Shown: in pieces, positions 21,115-32,360 of the stretch
How positions within the stretch are numbered: position 1 is the stretch's first letter
Layout of the letters: the number at the start of each line of letters is the position of its first letter
Assembly: GCA_030674185.1 (NCBI GenBank)
Contig: JAPXFY010000026.1
Span: 49,985,246 to 50,049,245 of the forward strand
Length of the DNA: 64,000 nt
From: Monoplex corrugatus
Taxonomy: Eukaryota; Mollusca; Gastropoda; Littorinimorpha; Ranellidae
Direction of reading: 5' to 3'
Notes under the pieces: model-generated
What the model was told of the DNA's origin: nothing
The model's database searches: none
What the model saw: the letters and a program-made list of their open reading frames with translations, nothing else
Position numbers and translations under genes: made by a program

Positions 21115-22065
21115 GAGTATGACAGAGACAGAGAGAGAGAGAGAGACTCTGAGTGTGGGGGGGGGGGGATAGAGATGCACAGAGAGAGAACAGAGGTACA
21201 GAAAGAGACAGACAGAGACACAGAAAAAGAAGGACGGATACAGAGAAAGACAGGCAGACAGACAGACAGATCGACTCTGACAGGGGAGGGCAGAGAGACA
21301 GGGAGAGAGAACGCAATATGGAGACAGACACTGAGACAGTCGGCGAGTGAGAGAGATGGAGACAGACCAGGAGAGATGGGAGAGAGAGAGAGGTTGGGGG
21401 GAGAGGTAAGATGCAGAGACGCAGAGAGAGAGAGGCATAGAGAGAGAAAGACGAAGACACAGAGAGAGACAGACAGAGCGACTCTGATGGGTGAGGGCGG
21501 AGAGAGACGGAGACATAGGGAGAGAGCGAGCGACATGGAGACAGACAGTCGGCGAGTGAGAAGATGGAGACAGACCAACAGAGAGAGGGAGAGATGGGGG
21601 AGGGAGAAAGACGCAGAGAGACAGAGACGCAGAGAGAGAAAGAGAGGCACAGACAGAGAAAGACGGAGACAGACAGACAGACGGAGCAATTCTGATGGGG
21701 GAGGGCAGAGAGAGACGGAGACATAGGGAGAGAGCGAGCGATATGGAGACACACAGAAAGAGTGAAAGAGATGAAGACAGACCAACAGAGAGAGCGGAAG
21801 AGACTGGGGGGGGGGGGGGGAGACAGACACAGAGAGGGGGGGGGAGACAGACACAGAGAGAGACAGACAGAAAGACCGAGTCACAGAGAGACAGACAGAC
21901 TGACTCTGAAGGGGAGGGCAGAGAGGGACAGAGACATAGGGGAGAGAGAGTGATACAGAGACAGAGAGAGAGAGAGAGATGGAGACAGACCAACAGAAAG
22001 TGAGAGAAGGGATGGAAGAGAGGGAGGGATAGAGACAGAGAGGGGGGGGGGGGAGAAAGAGAGAA
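21115..22065. repeat. GAGA/GACA-rich low-complexity tract
   Basis: About 950 bp of impure AGAGA and GACAGACAG purine-rich sequence starts only 10 bp after exon 3. A loose longer period (GACTCTGA or ATTCTGATGGG about every 200 bp) is visible, with phrases such as GATGGGGGAGGGCAGAGAGA recurring. The long minus-strand Ser/Leu-rich frames here are simple-sequence artefacts. Confidence 0.9.
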
Positions 22066-22340
22066 CATGTTGATATTTTCGAAGGTAGCAACATAAGAGA
22101 ATAATACTGCTTTCACATCCATCCCTCGCCCATAACACACACATAACAGTACATCATAATGCCCATGCAGAGTCTATGCTGATACAAGTGAACCATAGTA
22201 GCACAACAACAGTAAAATAATGAAAATATGTAATATCAGTGGTATTGGAAGACATAGAGGAGAGGGAGACAGACAGACAGAGACAGAGAGAGCACTGAAA
22301 TTGTTAATTTTCATGAACTGAAGAAACAGACAATATATAT

Positions 22341-24345
22341 GAGATGGAGCGAGTGGTTAAGGGGGTAAGTGCTGGTTATGATGATGATGGTCGTTTGTAT
22401 CCAGAGCAGAAAGGGAAGTCTCTCAATCAAAAGACAAGTCCTCGTTGTGTTACTGACTCTTTATTATCTCTTGATGAGGATAGGTAGGGAAGGAAAACAG
22501 GGAAAATGGGAAAATGACAATAAGGGAAAAGGACCGTACTGGGATATGGAAGGAGACAAAAGAATACGAAGAAGAAGACAGGAAGGAAGACAGTGCCTGT
22601 AAGACACAAAATAAGTTTCATAAATACACTGACAAAGTACACATTTTGTGAACTAACAATGTCAATGTACAATAGTGAACTACTACATTATAATAAAACA
22701 GAAGGTGTCTACATTTACAAACAAAAGCACTAGCATTTGTAAACATGCAACAAATAATTGATAACAAAACGTTGCGTAAAAAATTACATTTTGACAAAAT
22801 CTGTGGTGTCGATATTTACACTCAGAAGCACTAGCACTTGTAAACATGGAGCAAATAATTGGTAACAAAACCTGGAGTAACCCTTTGATAAGGTGAGGGT
22901 AAAATACCATACTGTTTGTTCGATAGCGTTAGCGCAGATAGACTTCCATTAATGTACTGGCAAAATAATGCACAGTCATATTAAGCTGTTTGGCTGCCAT
23001 GGGCCGAGTAAGTTGTAACATAACATCTGAGTGGGCAGCTATTGGACAGTTAATATTCAGTGGTGACGACAAACATAGTATTTGACTATGGGAGCTGTCG
23101 TCACAAACAGCAGGTCTACCTTATTGAATAGCAGTCAACACACTTGAGTCATCCATTAAATATTTGCTCCATGTAGTTATGTGTAATTCTATGTCTAGTG
23201 CTAGAGATAGTGATGACAAAATATCATAGCATATTACTATTAAGCTATGTCATCAAAGCAACATTCTATAATGATTAGTGGTGCTGAGCAGATACAACAA
23301 TTGGATCAATTCGCCGAGCACATGTTTCATCATCTACCATTATATACACACATACAACATTGTCAAGTATAAAATAGTGCTCCTCTGCACAATAATGCAT
23401 TGCATCTTGGAAGCTATCAGATAGTTAATATTCAGTGGTGATGACATAGTATTTGACAATGAGAACTATGTCATCACAAACAGCACCTAATCAAATAGCA
23501 GTCAAGAGTGTTGAGAGAACAACACACTTGAGTAATCTATTAACCATTATCTCTATGTGATTAAGTATAATTCTAGATCAAGTGCTAGAGACAATGATAA
23601 CAAAATAGTATAGCATATTACTATTAAACCACGTCATCAAAACAACACTCTATACATGATTATCAGTGGTGCTGATCAGCTAAGGGATACACTAAACAGA
23701 TCAATTAGCTGAGCACGTGTTTCATCAGTCATCATGTCAGTATGTGAATACAACCTTGTCAAGTATGAAATACTCTTCCTCTGCACAACAGTGCATCGCA
23801 TCTTGCTTTTGGCAGAATATGGTTGTCTATAGTCCTACAATAGCCACATGAAAATAGGGGCTAAATCTATAGTGATTACATTTAAACCTCAGGCCCATCT
23901 TTACAATGGTGGCCGCCACGCTAAGTGCTACAGATCTTGTGAGATAGCACATCGTTTAGATCAAAACATACTTTCTCGTTGTGCGAATTCTGCAAATCTA
24001 GCGCTGTACTCAATAGACTCGAGCTAGAATCTAAAGAAATAAGAGCACTAAAGTCTAAGCTTACTGCAAATGACAATGAATAATAAAGTGATAAAAATTC
24101 AGAACTTACTACAGTAACGCCGTGAAATTGATCTGGCGAGAGTGGCGGCAAGAAATGGCGTACTATTACGCGCCTTGTTAATTTGTATTCTGGGAACAGA
24201 GCATGATGGTCATACTTTCAAATTTCAAACCTTTCAGATGACAAGGTTTGATTGGTTGTTCTCACCTAATTAATCAATCAACACATAGTGTGTAGTTTTA
24301 ACGCAGCGCGTCAGTACCCACAAGTGGTACACTGGTCATTGTCAG
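22341..24345 (-). mobile_element. Diverged LTR (probable solo or partial) of the 43978-48323 family
   Basis: Read on the minus strand, two separated parts match the LTR at 43978-45019. About 24345-24130 matches its middle part (GACGCGCTGCGTTAAAACTA, the TTTGAAATTTGAAAGTATGA region and the GGCGG-ACTCTC block). About 22480-22341 matches its end (ACTTGTCTTTTGATTGAGAG, TTGCTCTGGATACAAACGAC, final CATCTCA). The roughly 1.6 kb between them, 22480-24120, is extra sequence with an internal tandem duplication. The 5' end of the LTR is missing near 24345. No internal retroelement genes are attached. Confidence 0.7.
23035..23790. repeat. Tandem duplication of about 370 bp inside the diverged LTR
   Basis: Two diverged copies (about 23035-23405 and 23410-23790) share GTTAATATTCAGTGGTGA, CATAGCATATTACTATTAA and the GTGGTGCTGA-CAG block in the same order. 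Short related duplicates (AAACATG-A-CAAATAATTG, about 22742 and 22841) lie just upstream. Confidence 0.75.
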
Positions 24346-24734
24346 ATCTTGAGTCCGCCCAGCGTGTGTAAAGATTACCACAGACCACCCAAGGCTTGAA
24401 CGTACAACCCCATTGTTATGAATATGATACTCTAACTGCTGAGCTTTTGGGCCAAATCCAGAAACTGACACTGGAACTAACAATGAATTTAAATCGTGAA
24501 GGTCGTGCAATGTTAATAAACATGTATAGGCCTACGTCTACCAGAGAACACATTGACATGAAAACGTCATTTAAAAAAAAAAGGACAGAAAGAAAAGACA
24601 AACCAACACTGGGTCACCAAATCTGCTTAGGAAGTAAAGTCAAACTGCATTTTACATATTTGAAGTCCGATCAGTTCAAAATATCGTGTTGTCTGATGTT
24701 GATGAAACTATGTATGGACTGAACTGAATTAAAT

Positions 24735-25095
24735 GTGGTTTCTTAGAAGAATGTTAAGAGTTCCATGGACAGCAAAGAAAACAAACGAGACAGTCTTGAA
24801 GGAGGCACACACAAGAAGAGCATTAATGAAGAAGATTAGGAAAAGACAAACAACATTTATAGAGAACATTCTATGAGGCAAGAGAAATTAGAGCACCAGG
24901 TCACAACAGGAAAGCTGGAGGGAAAAGAGCACCAGGAGGACCCAGGGAGAAAATATTGGACGGACTTGCAGAGTGGATGAAGACAGAGAGGGTGGGAGAT
25001 GTACTTCCAGTGACAGGGGATAGATTTATATGGATGGCCATAATCACTGACGGCATGCGGCAGGGCACATGATGATGATGATGATGATGATTATG
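24735..25095 (+). pseudogene. LINE reverse transcriptase C-terminal remnant
   Basis: In shifting frames this reads FLRRMLRVPWTAKKTNETVL, then IRKRQTTFIEN and REKILDGLAEWM, and ends in GMRQGT before a (GAT)n tail. It is the same LINE family as the better copy at 61264-61947 (-). The (GAT)n tail is its 3' end. It is 5'-truncated and disabled. Confidence 0.75.
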
Positions 25096-25457
25096 GTGAT
25101 GATGATGATGATGGCGGCATAATTATAATGATGACGACGATGATGATGATGATGATGAAGCTGGAACTGACCATCAGACATTCTTCTTTGTTCAGTCACC
25201 CTCTACATGGTCAGTCGACACTGTCACCTAACGTCAGTCGACACCTGTCATCCCCCTCTACATGGCATCGACACTGTTCAGTCACCCACATGTCAGTCGA
25301 CGTCTGTTATAGACAATGTCCGTTGTCTCCAGTTTCTGCCGGCTCCTCTGTCGAGTCCCAATGTTATTGTGCCCTGAAGGGACCTTCATGGACCAGCACC
25401 ACATTTGTCTAATTCAGATGATTGTGTAGACTTTGGCCTTACACTGCATGGTACCTG

Positions 25458-25602
25458 CTTAACCCTTTGACTCCCGCACCCTGTCCACCAGCATCTTGCA
25501 TTGTCAACCATGGTAGCAAAGCAAAATCTTAACCCTTTGACTGACTCCCTCTTCCTATCCACCAGCAGTTGGTGGATAGGGTGTACAAGTCAAAGGGTTA
25601 AA
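25458..25602. repeat. MITE-like inverted repeat (TTAACCCTTTGA family)
   Basis: The element carries CTTAACCCTTTGACTCCCGC, TGCATTGTCAACCATGGTAG and a final inverted CAAGTCAAAGGGTTAA, in the same order as the copies at 8090 and 20038. Confidence 0.75.
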
Positions 25603-25646
25603 TCAAAATGACTGCCAGAGCCCTAGTAAAGAGGAACCAGAAACAC

Positions 25647-25691
25647 ACACACCACACACACGCACGCACGCACGCACGCACCACACACAAG

Positions 25692-25727
<36 letters not shown>
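25647..25727. repeat. (CA)n/(CGCA)n microsatellite
   Basis: An impure ACACACGCACGC tract followed by a pure CA run. Confidence 0.95.
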
Positions 25728-25728
<1 letters not shown>

Positions 25729-25739
25729 AGAATCAGAAT

Positions 25740-26262
25740 GCGTATTTGATGTTACAAAATAAGACAGATGCAAATTTTTCGTCGGCCAACGGGCCTTTGT
25801 CAACGTAAAAGCCAAACTGGTCCTTTGTCAAGTGTATACGAAAGCCAAACTGGCCTTTGTCAAAGTATACGAAAGCCAAACTGGCCTTTGTCAAGTGTTA
25901 TACGAAAGCCAAATTGGCCTTTGTCAAATGTATACGAAAGCCAAACTGACCTTTGTCAAGCGTATACGAAAGCCAAACTGGCCTTTGTCAAGTGTATACG
26001 AAAGCCAAACTGGCCTTTGTCAAATGTATACTAAATGCCAAACTGGCCTTTGTCAAATGTATACGAAAACCAAACTGGCCTTTGTCAAATGTATACGAAA
26101 GCCAAACTGGCCTTTGTCAAATGTATACGAAAGCCAAACTGGCCTTTATCAAGCGTATACAAAAAAGCATGCATACTTCTGTGTACGCTTGGACAAAGGT
26201 CATTTTGCCGAAAATTTAGGCCAGTCTTGTTTTCTTATTTTGAATAATTATGCGTTCTGATT
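25740..26262. repeat. Inverted family B ends flanking a 33-bp minisatellite
   Basis: A minus-oriented family B end (AATTTTTCGTCGGCCAACGG, from 25740 with the AGAATGCGTATTTGATG start) and a plus-oriented end (CGCTTGGACAAAGGTCATTT to ATTATGCGTTCTGATTTT, about 26186-26262) enclose about 11 tandem 33-bp units. Each unit contains GCCAAACTGGCCTTTGTCAA, which is the element's own AAAGG-CAGTTGGC terminal motif read inverted. Confidence 0.8.
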
Positions 26263-26269
26263 TTTTCTA

Positions 26270-26302
26270 ATGCTAACCCTAACCCTAATCCTGACCCTTA
26301 TG
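26270..26302 (+). repeat. Short interstitial telomere-like repeat
   Basis: GCTAACCCTAACCCTAATCC is about three TAACCC units, followed by degenerate copies. It is too short to be more than a curiosity. Confidence 0.6.
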
Positions 26303-26810
26303 TATTTCTAGAATCATAGGATTCCTGGAAGGCCTGGTATCTCTGACTTCAGCCTCGAACTTAAGACGTCAGATCTTGGGTCCGTGGGTCTGTGGGCAGA
26401 CTTTCAGCCTGCATATTCCAAGGAATGAAGTATTAACAATTGGGCCACCACTCCGCGGGTTCATAAACGTACGTTTGAATCAAAGTGACCTGTCAGCGTT
26501 CACGCCAATAGGAACCAGATATTTTCCAAAATGAACCAGAAAACAAATTTCTCTTCTGGTCTTGTCTCGTCTGTTCCTGTCTTGTATTGGTGTCTTTGAT
26601 TGTTTGCTTGTTTATTCTTGATAGTTTCTTTGTTCCTGTTTTAGGCTAGGTAGGACCTCAGGACCTGGCCAGCTCATGGGTTTATGGGCAGGCTTAAGGC
26701 TTGTGCCATGATAACCATACACTTGGCACCTGTGACGTTAGTGCTTATGGAATTCATTCCGAGCGCGGAGACGTCATTTGAGAAACTGAATCTGAAACTT
26801 TGTTCCTCAG

Positions 26811-26964
26811 GCAAACAAGAAACGTTTAGGGCAGACAGTCAGGCCATACTGAAACACTTCCAGTTAGAACATCTGTTGGAGGGCCACAACGGGGATGTAC
26901 ACAGACGAGACGAGGTGTCCATTCTGACTGACTATAACTTCGCTCTCCTCCAGACAATTCCAAA
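26811..26964 (+). CDS. Carbohydrate sulfotransferase exon 4
   Basis: The acceptor is TTCCTCAG at 26810. The exon continues phase 1 from exon 3, giving FFIGKQETFRADSQAILKHF across the junction. In this family the CDPC---FDFIGKxETxxEDSxxIL block follows the second half of the catalytic domain, so the match is convincing. It ends LTDYNFALLQTIPK at AA|GTGTGT (phase 2). That donor is weaker than the others but is the only one that joins exon 5 in frame. Confidence 0.85.
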
Positions 26965-27721
26965 GTGTGTATTTGGTGGGAGGGGTAGAATGTATGTGTA
27001 TGTGTGCGTACGTGCGTGCGTGTTTGCGTGTGTGTGTGCGTGCATGTGCATATGTGTTTTTTTTTCTTTGGGGTTTGATGTTTGGTTGGAAATTGTTGAG
27101 GGTGGTTTTTTTTTGTTTTTGTTTTTGTTTTGGTTTTTTTTGGGGGGGGGGGGAGGGAGGGGGGAGGAAGCGAGGTATTTTTTGTTTCTGTATGTGTGTA
27201 TGAGTGTATGTATGTGTGTATTTTTATAAGTGTATGCCTTTTCCTTTTTGCTGTCTTTTGGATTGTTGAGTGGGAGGATGGGAGGAGGTGGTGAATACAC
27301 GCGTTGTATTGTGTGCCATATTTCTGTGTTTTGAGTTGGCTGGTGACAGAGTGGTTGCTGTCTTGTTGTTGTTGTTGTTGTTTTTTTTCTCTGTTTTTAA
27401 TAGAACTCGGCTGCATGCAAATATATTGGGCAACTTTCCTTTGTGTATTGCGTGTTTGTGCGTGCGTGTGTATGTGTGTGTGTGTGTGTGTGCGTGAGTG
27501 TGTTTTTGTGTGTATGAGGGAGAGAGAGAGAAGGAGGGAGAGAGAGTGTGGGTGGGCGGTGTGGCAGTTTTATTGCAGTTATTGTTGTTTTTCGTTTTTG
27601 TTTCATTGGTATTGTGTGTTTGGTAATTGGTTTTGTTGTTGTTGTTCTTCTTCTTCTTCGTCATCATCGTCGTCTTTTCGGCGGCGGGGGGGGGGGGGGG
27701 GGGGTGAGTTGTTGTTTTTTG

Positions 27722-30005
27722 TGTGTGTGCGTATTCCTCTCCTTTGTCTCTTTTTGTGTGTGCGTATTCCTCTCCTTTGTCTCTTTGTGTGTGTGCGTAT
27801 TCCTCTCCTTTGTCTTTTTGTGTGTGTGCGTATTCCTCTCCTTTGTCTCTTTTTGTGTGTGTGCATATTCCTCTCCTTTGTCTCTTTTTGTGTGTGTGGC
27901 GTATTCCTCTCCTTTGTCTCTTTTTGTGTGTGTGTGCGTATTCCTCTCCTTTGTCTCTTTTTGTGTGTGTGTGCGTATTCCTCTCCTTTGTCTCTTTTTG
28001 TGTGTGTGCATATTCCTCTCCTTTGTCTCTTTTTGTGTGTGTGCGTATTCCTCTCCTTTGTCTCTTTTTGTGTGTGTGCGTATTCCTCTCCTTGTCTCTT
28101 TGTGTGTGTGTGTGCGTATTCCTCTCCTTTGTCTCTTTGTGTGTGTGCGTATTCCTCTCCTTTGTCTCTTTTTGTGTGTGTGCGTATTCCTCTCCTTTGT
28201 CTCTTTTTGTGTGTGTGCGTATTCCTCTCCTTTGTCTCTTTGTGTGTGTGTGTGCGTATTCCTCTCCTTTGTCTCTTTTTGTGTGTGTGCATATTCCTCT
28301 CCTTTGTCTCTTTTTGTGTGTGTGCGTATTCCTCTCCTTTGTCTCTTTGTGTGTGTGCGTATTCCTCTCCTTTGTCTCTTTTTGTGTGTGTGCGTATTCC
28401 TCTCCTTTGTCTCTTTGTGTGTGTGCATATTCCTCTCCTTTGTCTCTTTGTGTGTGTGTGCGTATTCCTCTCCTTTGTCTCTTTTTGTGTGTGTGCATAT
28501 TCCTCTCCTTTGTCTCTTTTTGTGTGTGTGCGTATTCCTCTCCTTTGTCTCTTTTTGTGTGTGTGCATATTCCTCTCCTTTGTCTCTTTTTGTGTGTGTG
28601 CGTATTCCTCTCCTTTGTCTCTTTTTGTGTGTGTGCATATTCCTCTCCTTTGTCTCTTTTTGTGTGTGCGCTTAGATTTGATTTTGTCAAGATTTTGCGC
28701 TATATAAATAAAATATATTATTATTTTTATTTTTGTGTGTGTGCGTATTCCTCTCCTTTGTCTCTTTGTGTGTGTGTGCGTATTCCTCTCCTTTGTCTCT
28801 TTGTGTGTGTGTGCGTATTCCTCTCCTTTGTCTCTTTGTGTGTGTGTGCGTATTCCTCTCCTTTGTCTCTTTGTGTGTGTGTGCGTATTCCTCTCCTTTG
28901 TCTCTTTGTGTGTGTGTGCGTATTCCTCTCCTTTGTCTCTTTTGTGTGTGTGCATATTCCTCTCCTTTGTCTCTTTGTGTGTGTCGTATTCCTCTCCTTT
29001 GTCTCTTTTTGTGTGTGTGCATATTCCTCTCCTTTGTCTCTTGTGTGTGTGTGTGTGTGTGTGTGCGTATTCCTCTCCTTTGTCTCTTTGTGTGTGTGTG
29101 CGTATTCCTCTCCTTTGTCTCTTTGTGTGTGTGTGCGTATTCCTCTCCTTTGTCTCTTTGTGTGTGTGTGCGTATTCCTCTCCTTTGTCTCTTTGTGTGT
29201 GTGTGCGTATTCCTCTCCTTTGTCTCTTTGTGTGTGTGTGCGTATTCCTCTCCTTTGTCTCTTTGTGTGTGTGTGCGTATTCCTCTCCTTTGTCTCTTTT
29301 TGTGTGTGTGCGTATTCCTCTCCTTTGTCTCTTTTTGTGTGTGTGTGCGTATTCCTCTCCTTTGTCTCTTTTTGTGTGTGTGCATATTCCTCTCCTTTGT
29401 CTCTTTGTGTGTGTGTGCGTATTCCTCCTTTGTTCTTGTGTGTGTGTGTGCGTATTCCTCTCCTTTGTCTCTTTGTGTGTGTGTGTGCGTATTCCTCTCC
29501 TTTGTCTCTTTGTGTGTGTGTGCGTATTCCTCTCCTTTGTCTCTTTGTGTGTGTGTGCGTATTCCTCTCCTTTGTCTCTTTGTGTGTGTGTGCGTATTCC
29601 TCTCCTTTGTCTCTTTGTGTGTGTGTGCGTATTCCTCTCCTTTGTCTCTTTTTGTGTGTGTGCGTATTCCTCTCCTTTGTCTCTTTTTGTGTGTGTGCGT
29701 ATTCCTCTCCTTTGTCTCTTTTTGTGTGTGTGCATATTCCTCTCCTTTGTCTCTTTGTGTGTGTGTGCATATTCCTCTCCTTTGTCTCTTTGTGTGTGTG
29801 CGTATTCCTCTCCTTTGTCTCTTTTTGTGTGTGTGCATATTCCTCTCCTTTGTCTCTTTGTGTGTGTGTGCATATTCCTCTCCTTTGTCTCTTTGTGTGT
29901 GTGCATATTCCTCTCCTTTGTCTCTTTTTGTGTGTGTGCGTATTCCTCTCCTTTGTCTCTTTGTGTGTGTGTGCGTATTCCTCTCCTTTGTCTCTTTTTG
30001 TGTGT
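27722..30005. repeat. Minisatellite of about 32 bp, roughly 70 copies, in intron 4
   Basis: The unit is GCGTATTCCTCTCCTTTGTC followed by TCTTT(TT) and a GT run of variable length. Unit length varies with the number of T and GT steps. The array is interrupted once, at 28671-28735, by the short element also seen at 2507-2582. All the very long open frames here (up to about 785 codons) result from the absence of stops in the unit. Upstream, 27130-27720 holds G-runs and GTT/CTT simple repeats. Confidence 0.95.
28671..28735 (+). repeat. Short element inserted in the minisatellite
   Basis: GCGCTTAGATTTGATTTTGT to GCGCTATATAAATAAAATAT and an ATT-rich tail match 2507-2582. It splits the array into an earlier and a later block. 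Confidence 0.8.
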
Positions 30006-30376
30006 GGTCGCTGTTGTTGTTTTGGGACTTCTTGGTTGTTGTTGTTGTTGCTGCTGTTGTTTTGTTATTGTTGTTGTTAGTGCATTTTCGCACGTTATTC
30101 TATAAACATTAGCTGTACAACAAGCATTGTCTGCAGAACGGAAAAATGTTTCATCGCTCTCTCTCTCTCTCTCTCCCTCTCTCTGTCTCCCTATTTCTAT
30201 CTCTCTCTCTGTCTCTCGCTCGCTCGCTCGCTCTCTCTCTCTGTGTCTTGTGGTTGCTGTTTCTTCTTTCTTGCTTTCCTTTTCCCTTTTTTCTTTCAGT
30301 ATGTTTTTTTTTAATTAAACTCCTTGTTTTTATTCTGTGTCAAAAATCATCAATGGTGTAATGAATTCATTTTCAG

Positions 30377-30704
30377 GCGCTGTTCCACGCCACTGCAGCT
30401 GGCCCAGCGTCTGTGGGCGGCCTTTCAACTGAACGGGCATTTGCCTCCCACCAGTAACGGCAGCGTTCTCGATGGGGTACGGAAGATGAATGCAGCCGCG
30501 TTCAAACAGCTGGTCTACCGTGAGCAAGAGCGCCACTGGGAGGAGATTCAGCATGCTAGCGTTCATCGGAGACGTTTCATGGTGGAGCAGTATAGAAAAC
30601 TGCCTTCTACACTCTTGGAACGTTTTGTGACGCTCTATTCCATGGATTTTGAGTTTTTCGACTACGATAAGCGTCCTAAGGACATTTTTGAGATGAAAAA
30701 TTAA
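30377..30704 (+). CDS. Carbohydrate sulfotransferase exon 5 (C-terminus)
   Basis: The acceptor is TTTTCAG at 30376. With the AA carried over from exon 4 it gives Lys then RCSTPLQLAQRLWAAFQLNG. The frame runs for 109 codons to TAA at 30702-30704 and closes with LYSMDFEFFDYDKRPKDIFE and MKN. The ending (L---Y--DFE-F-Y) is the usual C-terminus of Sulfotransfer_2 enzymes, where the last helix follows the catalytic domain. No polyadenylation signal is obvious in the GT-rich sequence that follows. Confidence 0.85.
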
Positions 30705-31194
30705 GTGGTTTTTGATGAAACAGGACAGGATAGAAATTTGTGTGCGTGTGTGTGTGTGTATGTGTTGTGTGTGTGTGTGTGTTGTGGGTGTGTATGCGTG
30801 TGTGTGTGTGTTGTTGTTGTCGTTATGTATGTATGTGTGTATGTATGTATGTATGTATGTATGTTTGTAGAAAGAAAGACTTCAGAATATTTTATTACTC
30901 AAGGATAGTAGCATTAATTCCCATTGGACCAGTCTTACAGCTGGTCTTTGAAGAGAAACAGAGGGAGTGAGGAAGAGAAAGAGAGAGAGAAAGAAAGATA
31001 GAAAGAGAGAGTTTTTAACTGTTGTTCATACTCGTTTTGTTGTTGTTGTTGTTTCATTATTAATTCTTATCAAATATTAGTACATTAGTTTCAATGTTGA
31101 ATCTGGTAGTATATGATTTTTGGTGATGCTGAGTGAGAATACATACACACCTAAAATTATACTTGTATGTGTTGTGTGCACCTGTATGTGTATG

Positions 31195-31197
31195 TGT

Positions 31198-31249
<52 letters not shown>

Positions 31250-31253
31250 ATGT

Positions 31254-31311
<58 letters not shown>

Positions 31312-31330
31312 GTGTGTGCGTGTGCAAGAA
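31195..31330. repeat. (GT)n microsatellite
   Basis: Two long GT runs separated by GCATGTCA. Confidence 0.95.
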
Positions 31331-31589
31331 AAGCGGGCAAGAGATGGGAAGGCGCGGTAAAGCAATGACTTAAGGTACAAAATCTTGTTTCAAAATCAAT
31401 CAAAATTTCTCAAACCACAGATTCGTTTTGCTGTTTGTTTGTATGTGTGTTTGTTAATCGTTTGTTTGTTATTTGTTTGTTTGCTCGTTCGCTTGCTTGT
31501 TAGTTTGCTTGATTGTTTGTTTGTTTGTTTGTTTTCCCATATTCTGCCGGTGGCAGTCTTATAGAAATCCGCTGAAAGGCAGCAAAGGC

Positions 31590-31790
31590 ATCATCAGCCT
31601 CGTCCATGTTAAAACCTGAATGGAAGGCCAAGAACATCACCATGCGGTGCAAGATCAGGCGTTTGCATGTGCTGGTATGTGTGCATGTGAGACATGGACC
31701 CTGACAGGGGACTTTGTATAGATTAACCCAAGCCATGGAAATGAGGTGTTACCGCAAGATACCAAACATCAGATACACTGACCATATGAA
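31590..31790 (+). pseudogene. LINE reverse transcriptase C-terminal scrap
   Basis: In broken frames it reads KIRRLHVLVCVHVRHGP, then QAMEMRCYRKIPNIRYTDH. The second part matches the conserved tail of RTE-like reverse transcriptases (QAMEMRCYRKIL-ISY-DH). It is disrupted by a stop and abuts the CA tract. Confidence 0.6.
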
Positions 31791-31793
31791 CAC

Positions 31794-32360
31794 ATGCACA
31801 CACACACACATAAATACGCTCATACAAACACACCGACGCACACACTAACACACAAACACCCACACATGCGTACACACACTACACACACACGTATAAACAC
31901 TCATACACACACTTATATACACACAAACAAAAATATGCACACAAATACACACACATACAAATACACGTACGCACACACAAACGCATACGCCCAAAACACA
32001 AACATGGACACACACACAAACACACATACATATACATGCTCACAACCGCGCACACCCACGTAAAAACACATCTACAAACACGAACTCACAAACACACATA
32101 CACAAACATACTCACATACGCACAAGCAAACACACATATACTTACACACATACAACTCACAAACACAAACACACTCGAGTACACACATGAACATACACGC
32201 AAATACACACATAAATACACACAAACACATACGCAACTCACACAAACACACACATATATAAACATATGTGTACACATCTGTATATATGTACATATACATG
32301 TGTGTGTGTGTGTATGTATACACACACACATATACATATATATACACATATACATATACC
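31794..32360. repeat. Impure (CA)n/(TA)n tract
   Basis: About 570 bp of ACACA with AT interruptions. Thr/His-rich or Val/Cys-rich open frames are artefacts. Confidence 0.95.

Larger units (their letters stand above)
15398..30704 (+). other. Gene span: Golgi carbohydrate sulfotransferase (Sulfotransfer_2), five exons
   Basis: The exons are 15398-15488, 17585-17885, 20712-21105, 26811-26964 and 30377-30704, with introns of about 2.1, 2.8, 5.7 and 3.4 kb. Phases are 1, 2, 1 and 2, and all junctions are GT/AG. The product should be a type II Golgi membrane enzyme that transfers sulfate from PAPS to a glycan hydroxyl. The closest families are HNK-1ST/CHST10 and CHST8, 9, 11-14. The sequence does not reveal which glycan is the acceptor, so no symbol is given. 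A one-base gap in exon 3 must be explained before the gene is called functional. Confidence 0.8.

Noticed and set aside
21015..22140. Ser/Leu-rich frames of 346-359 codons, minus strand
   Set aside because: These are the translation of a GAGA/TCTC low-complexity tract.
26273..26300. Internal telomere or chromosome-fusion scar
   Set aside because: Only about three TAACCC units are present. This is too short to distinguish from chance or a repair patch.
27603..30112. Very long open frames (up to 785 codons) on both strands over 27.6-30.1 kb
   Set aside because: They translate a roughly 32-bp minisatellite without stop codons. All frames are equally open and the peptides are periodic (CVCVFLSFVSL or THTKRQRRGIR), so there is no sign of selection on protein.
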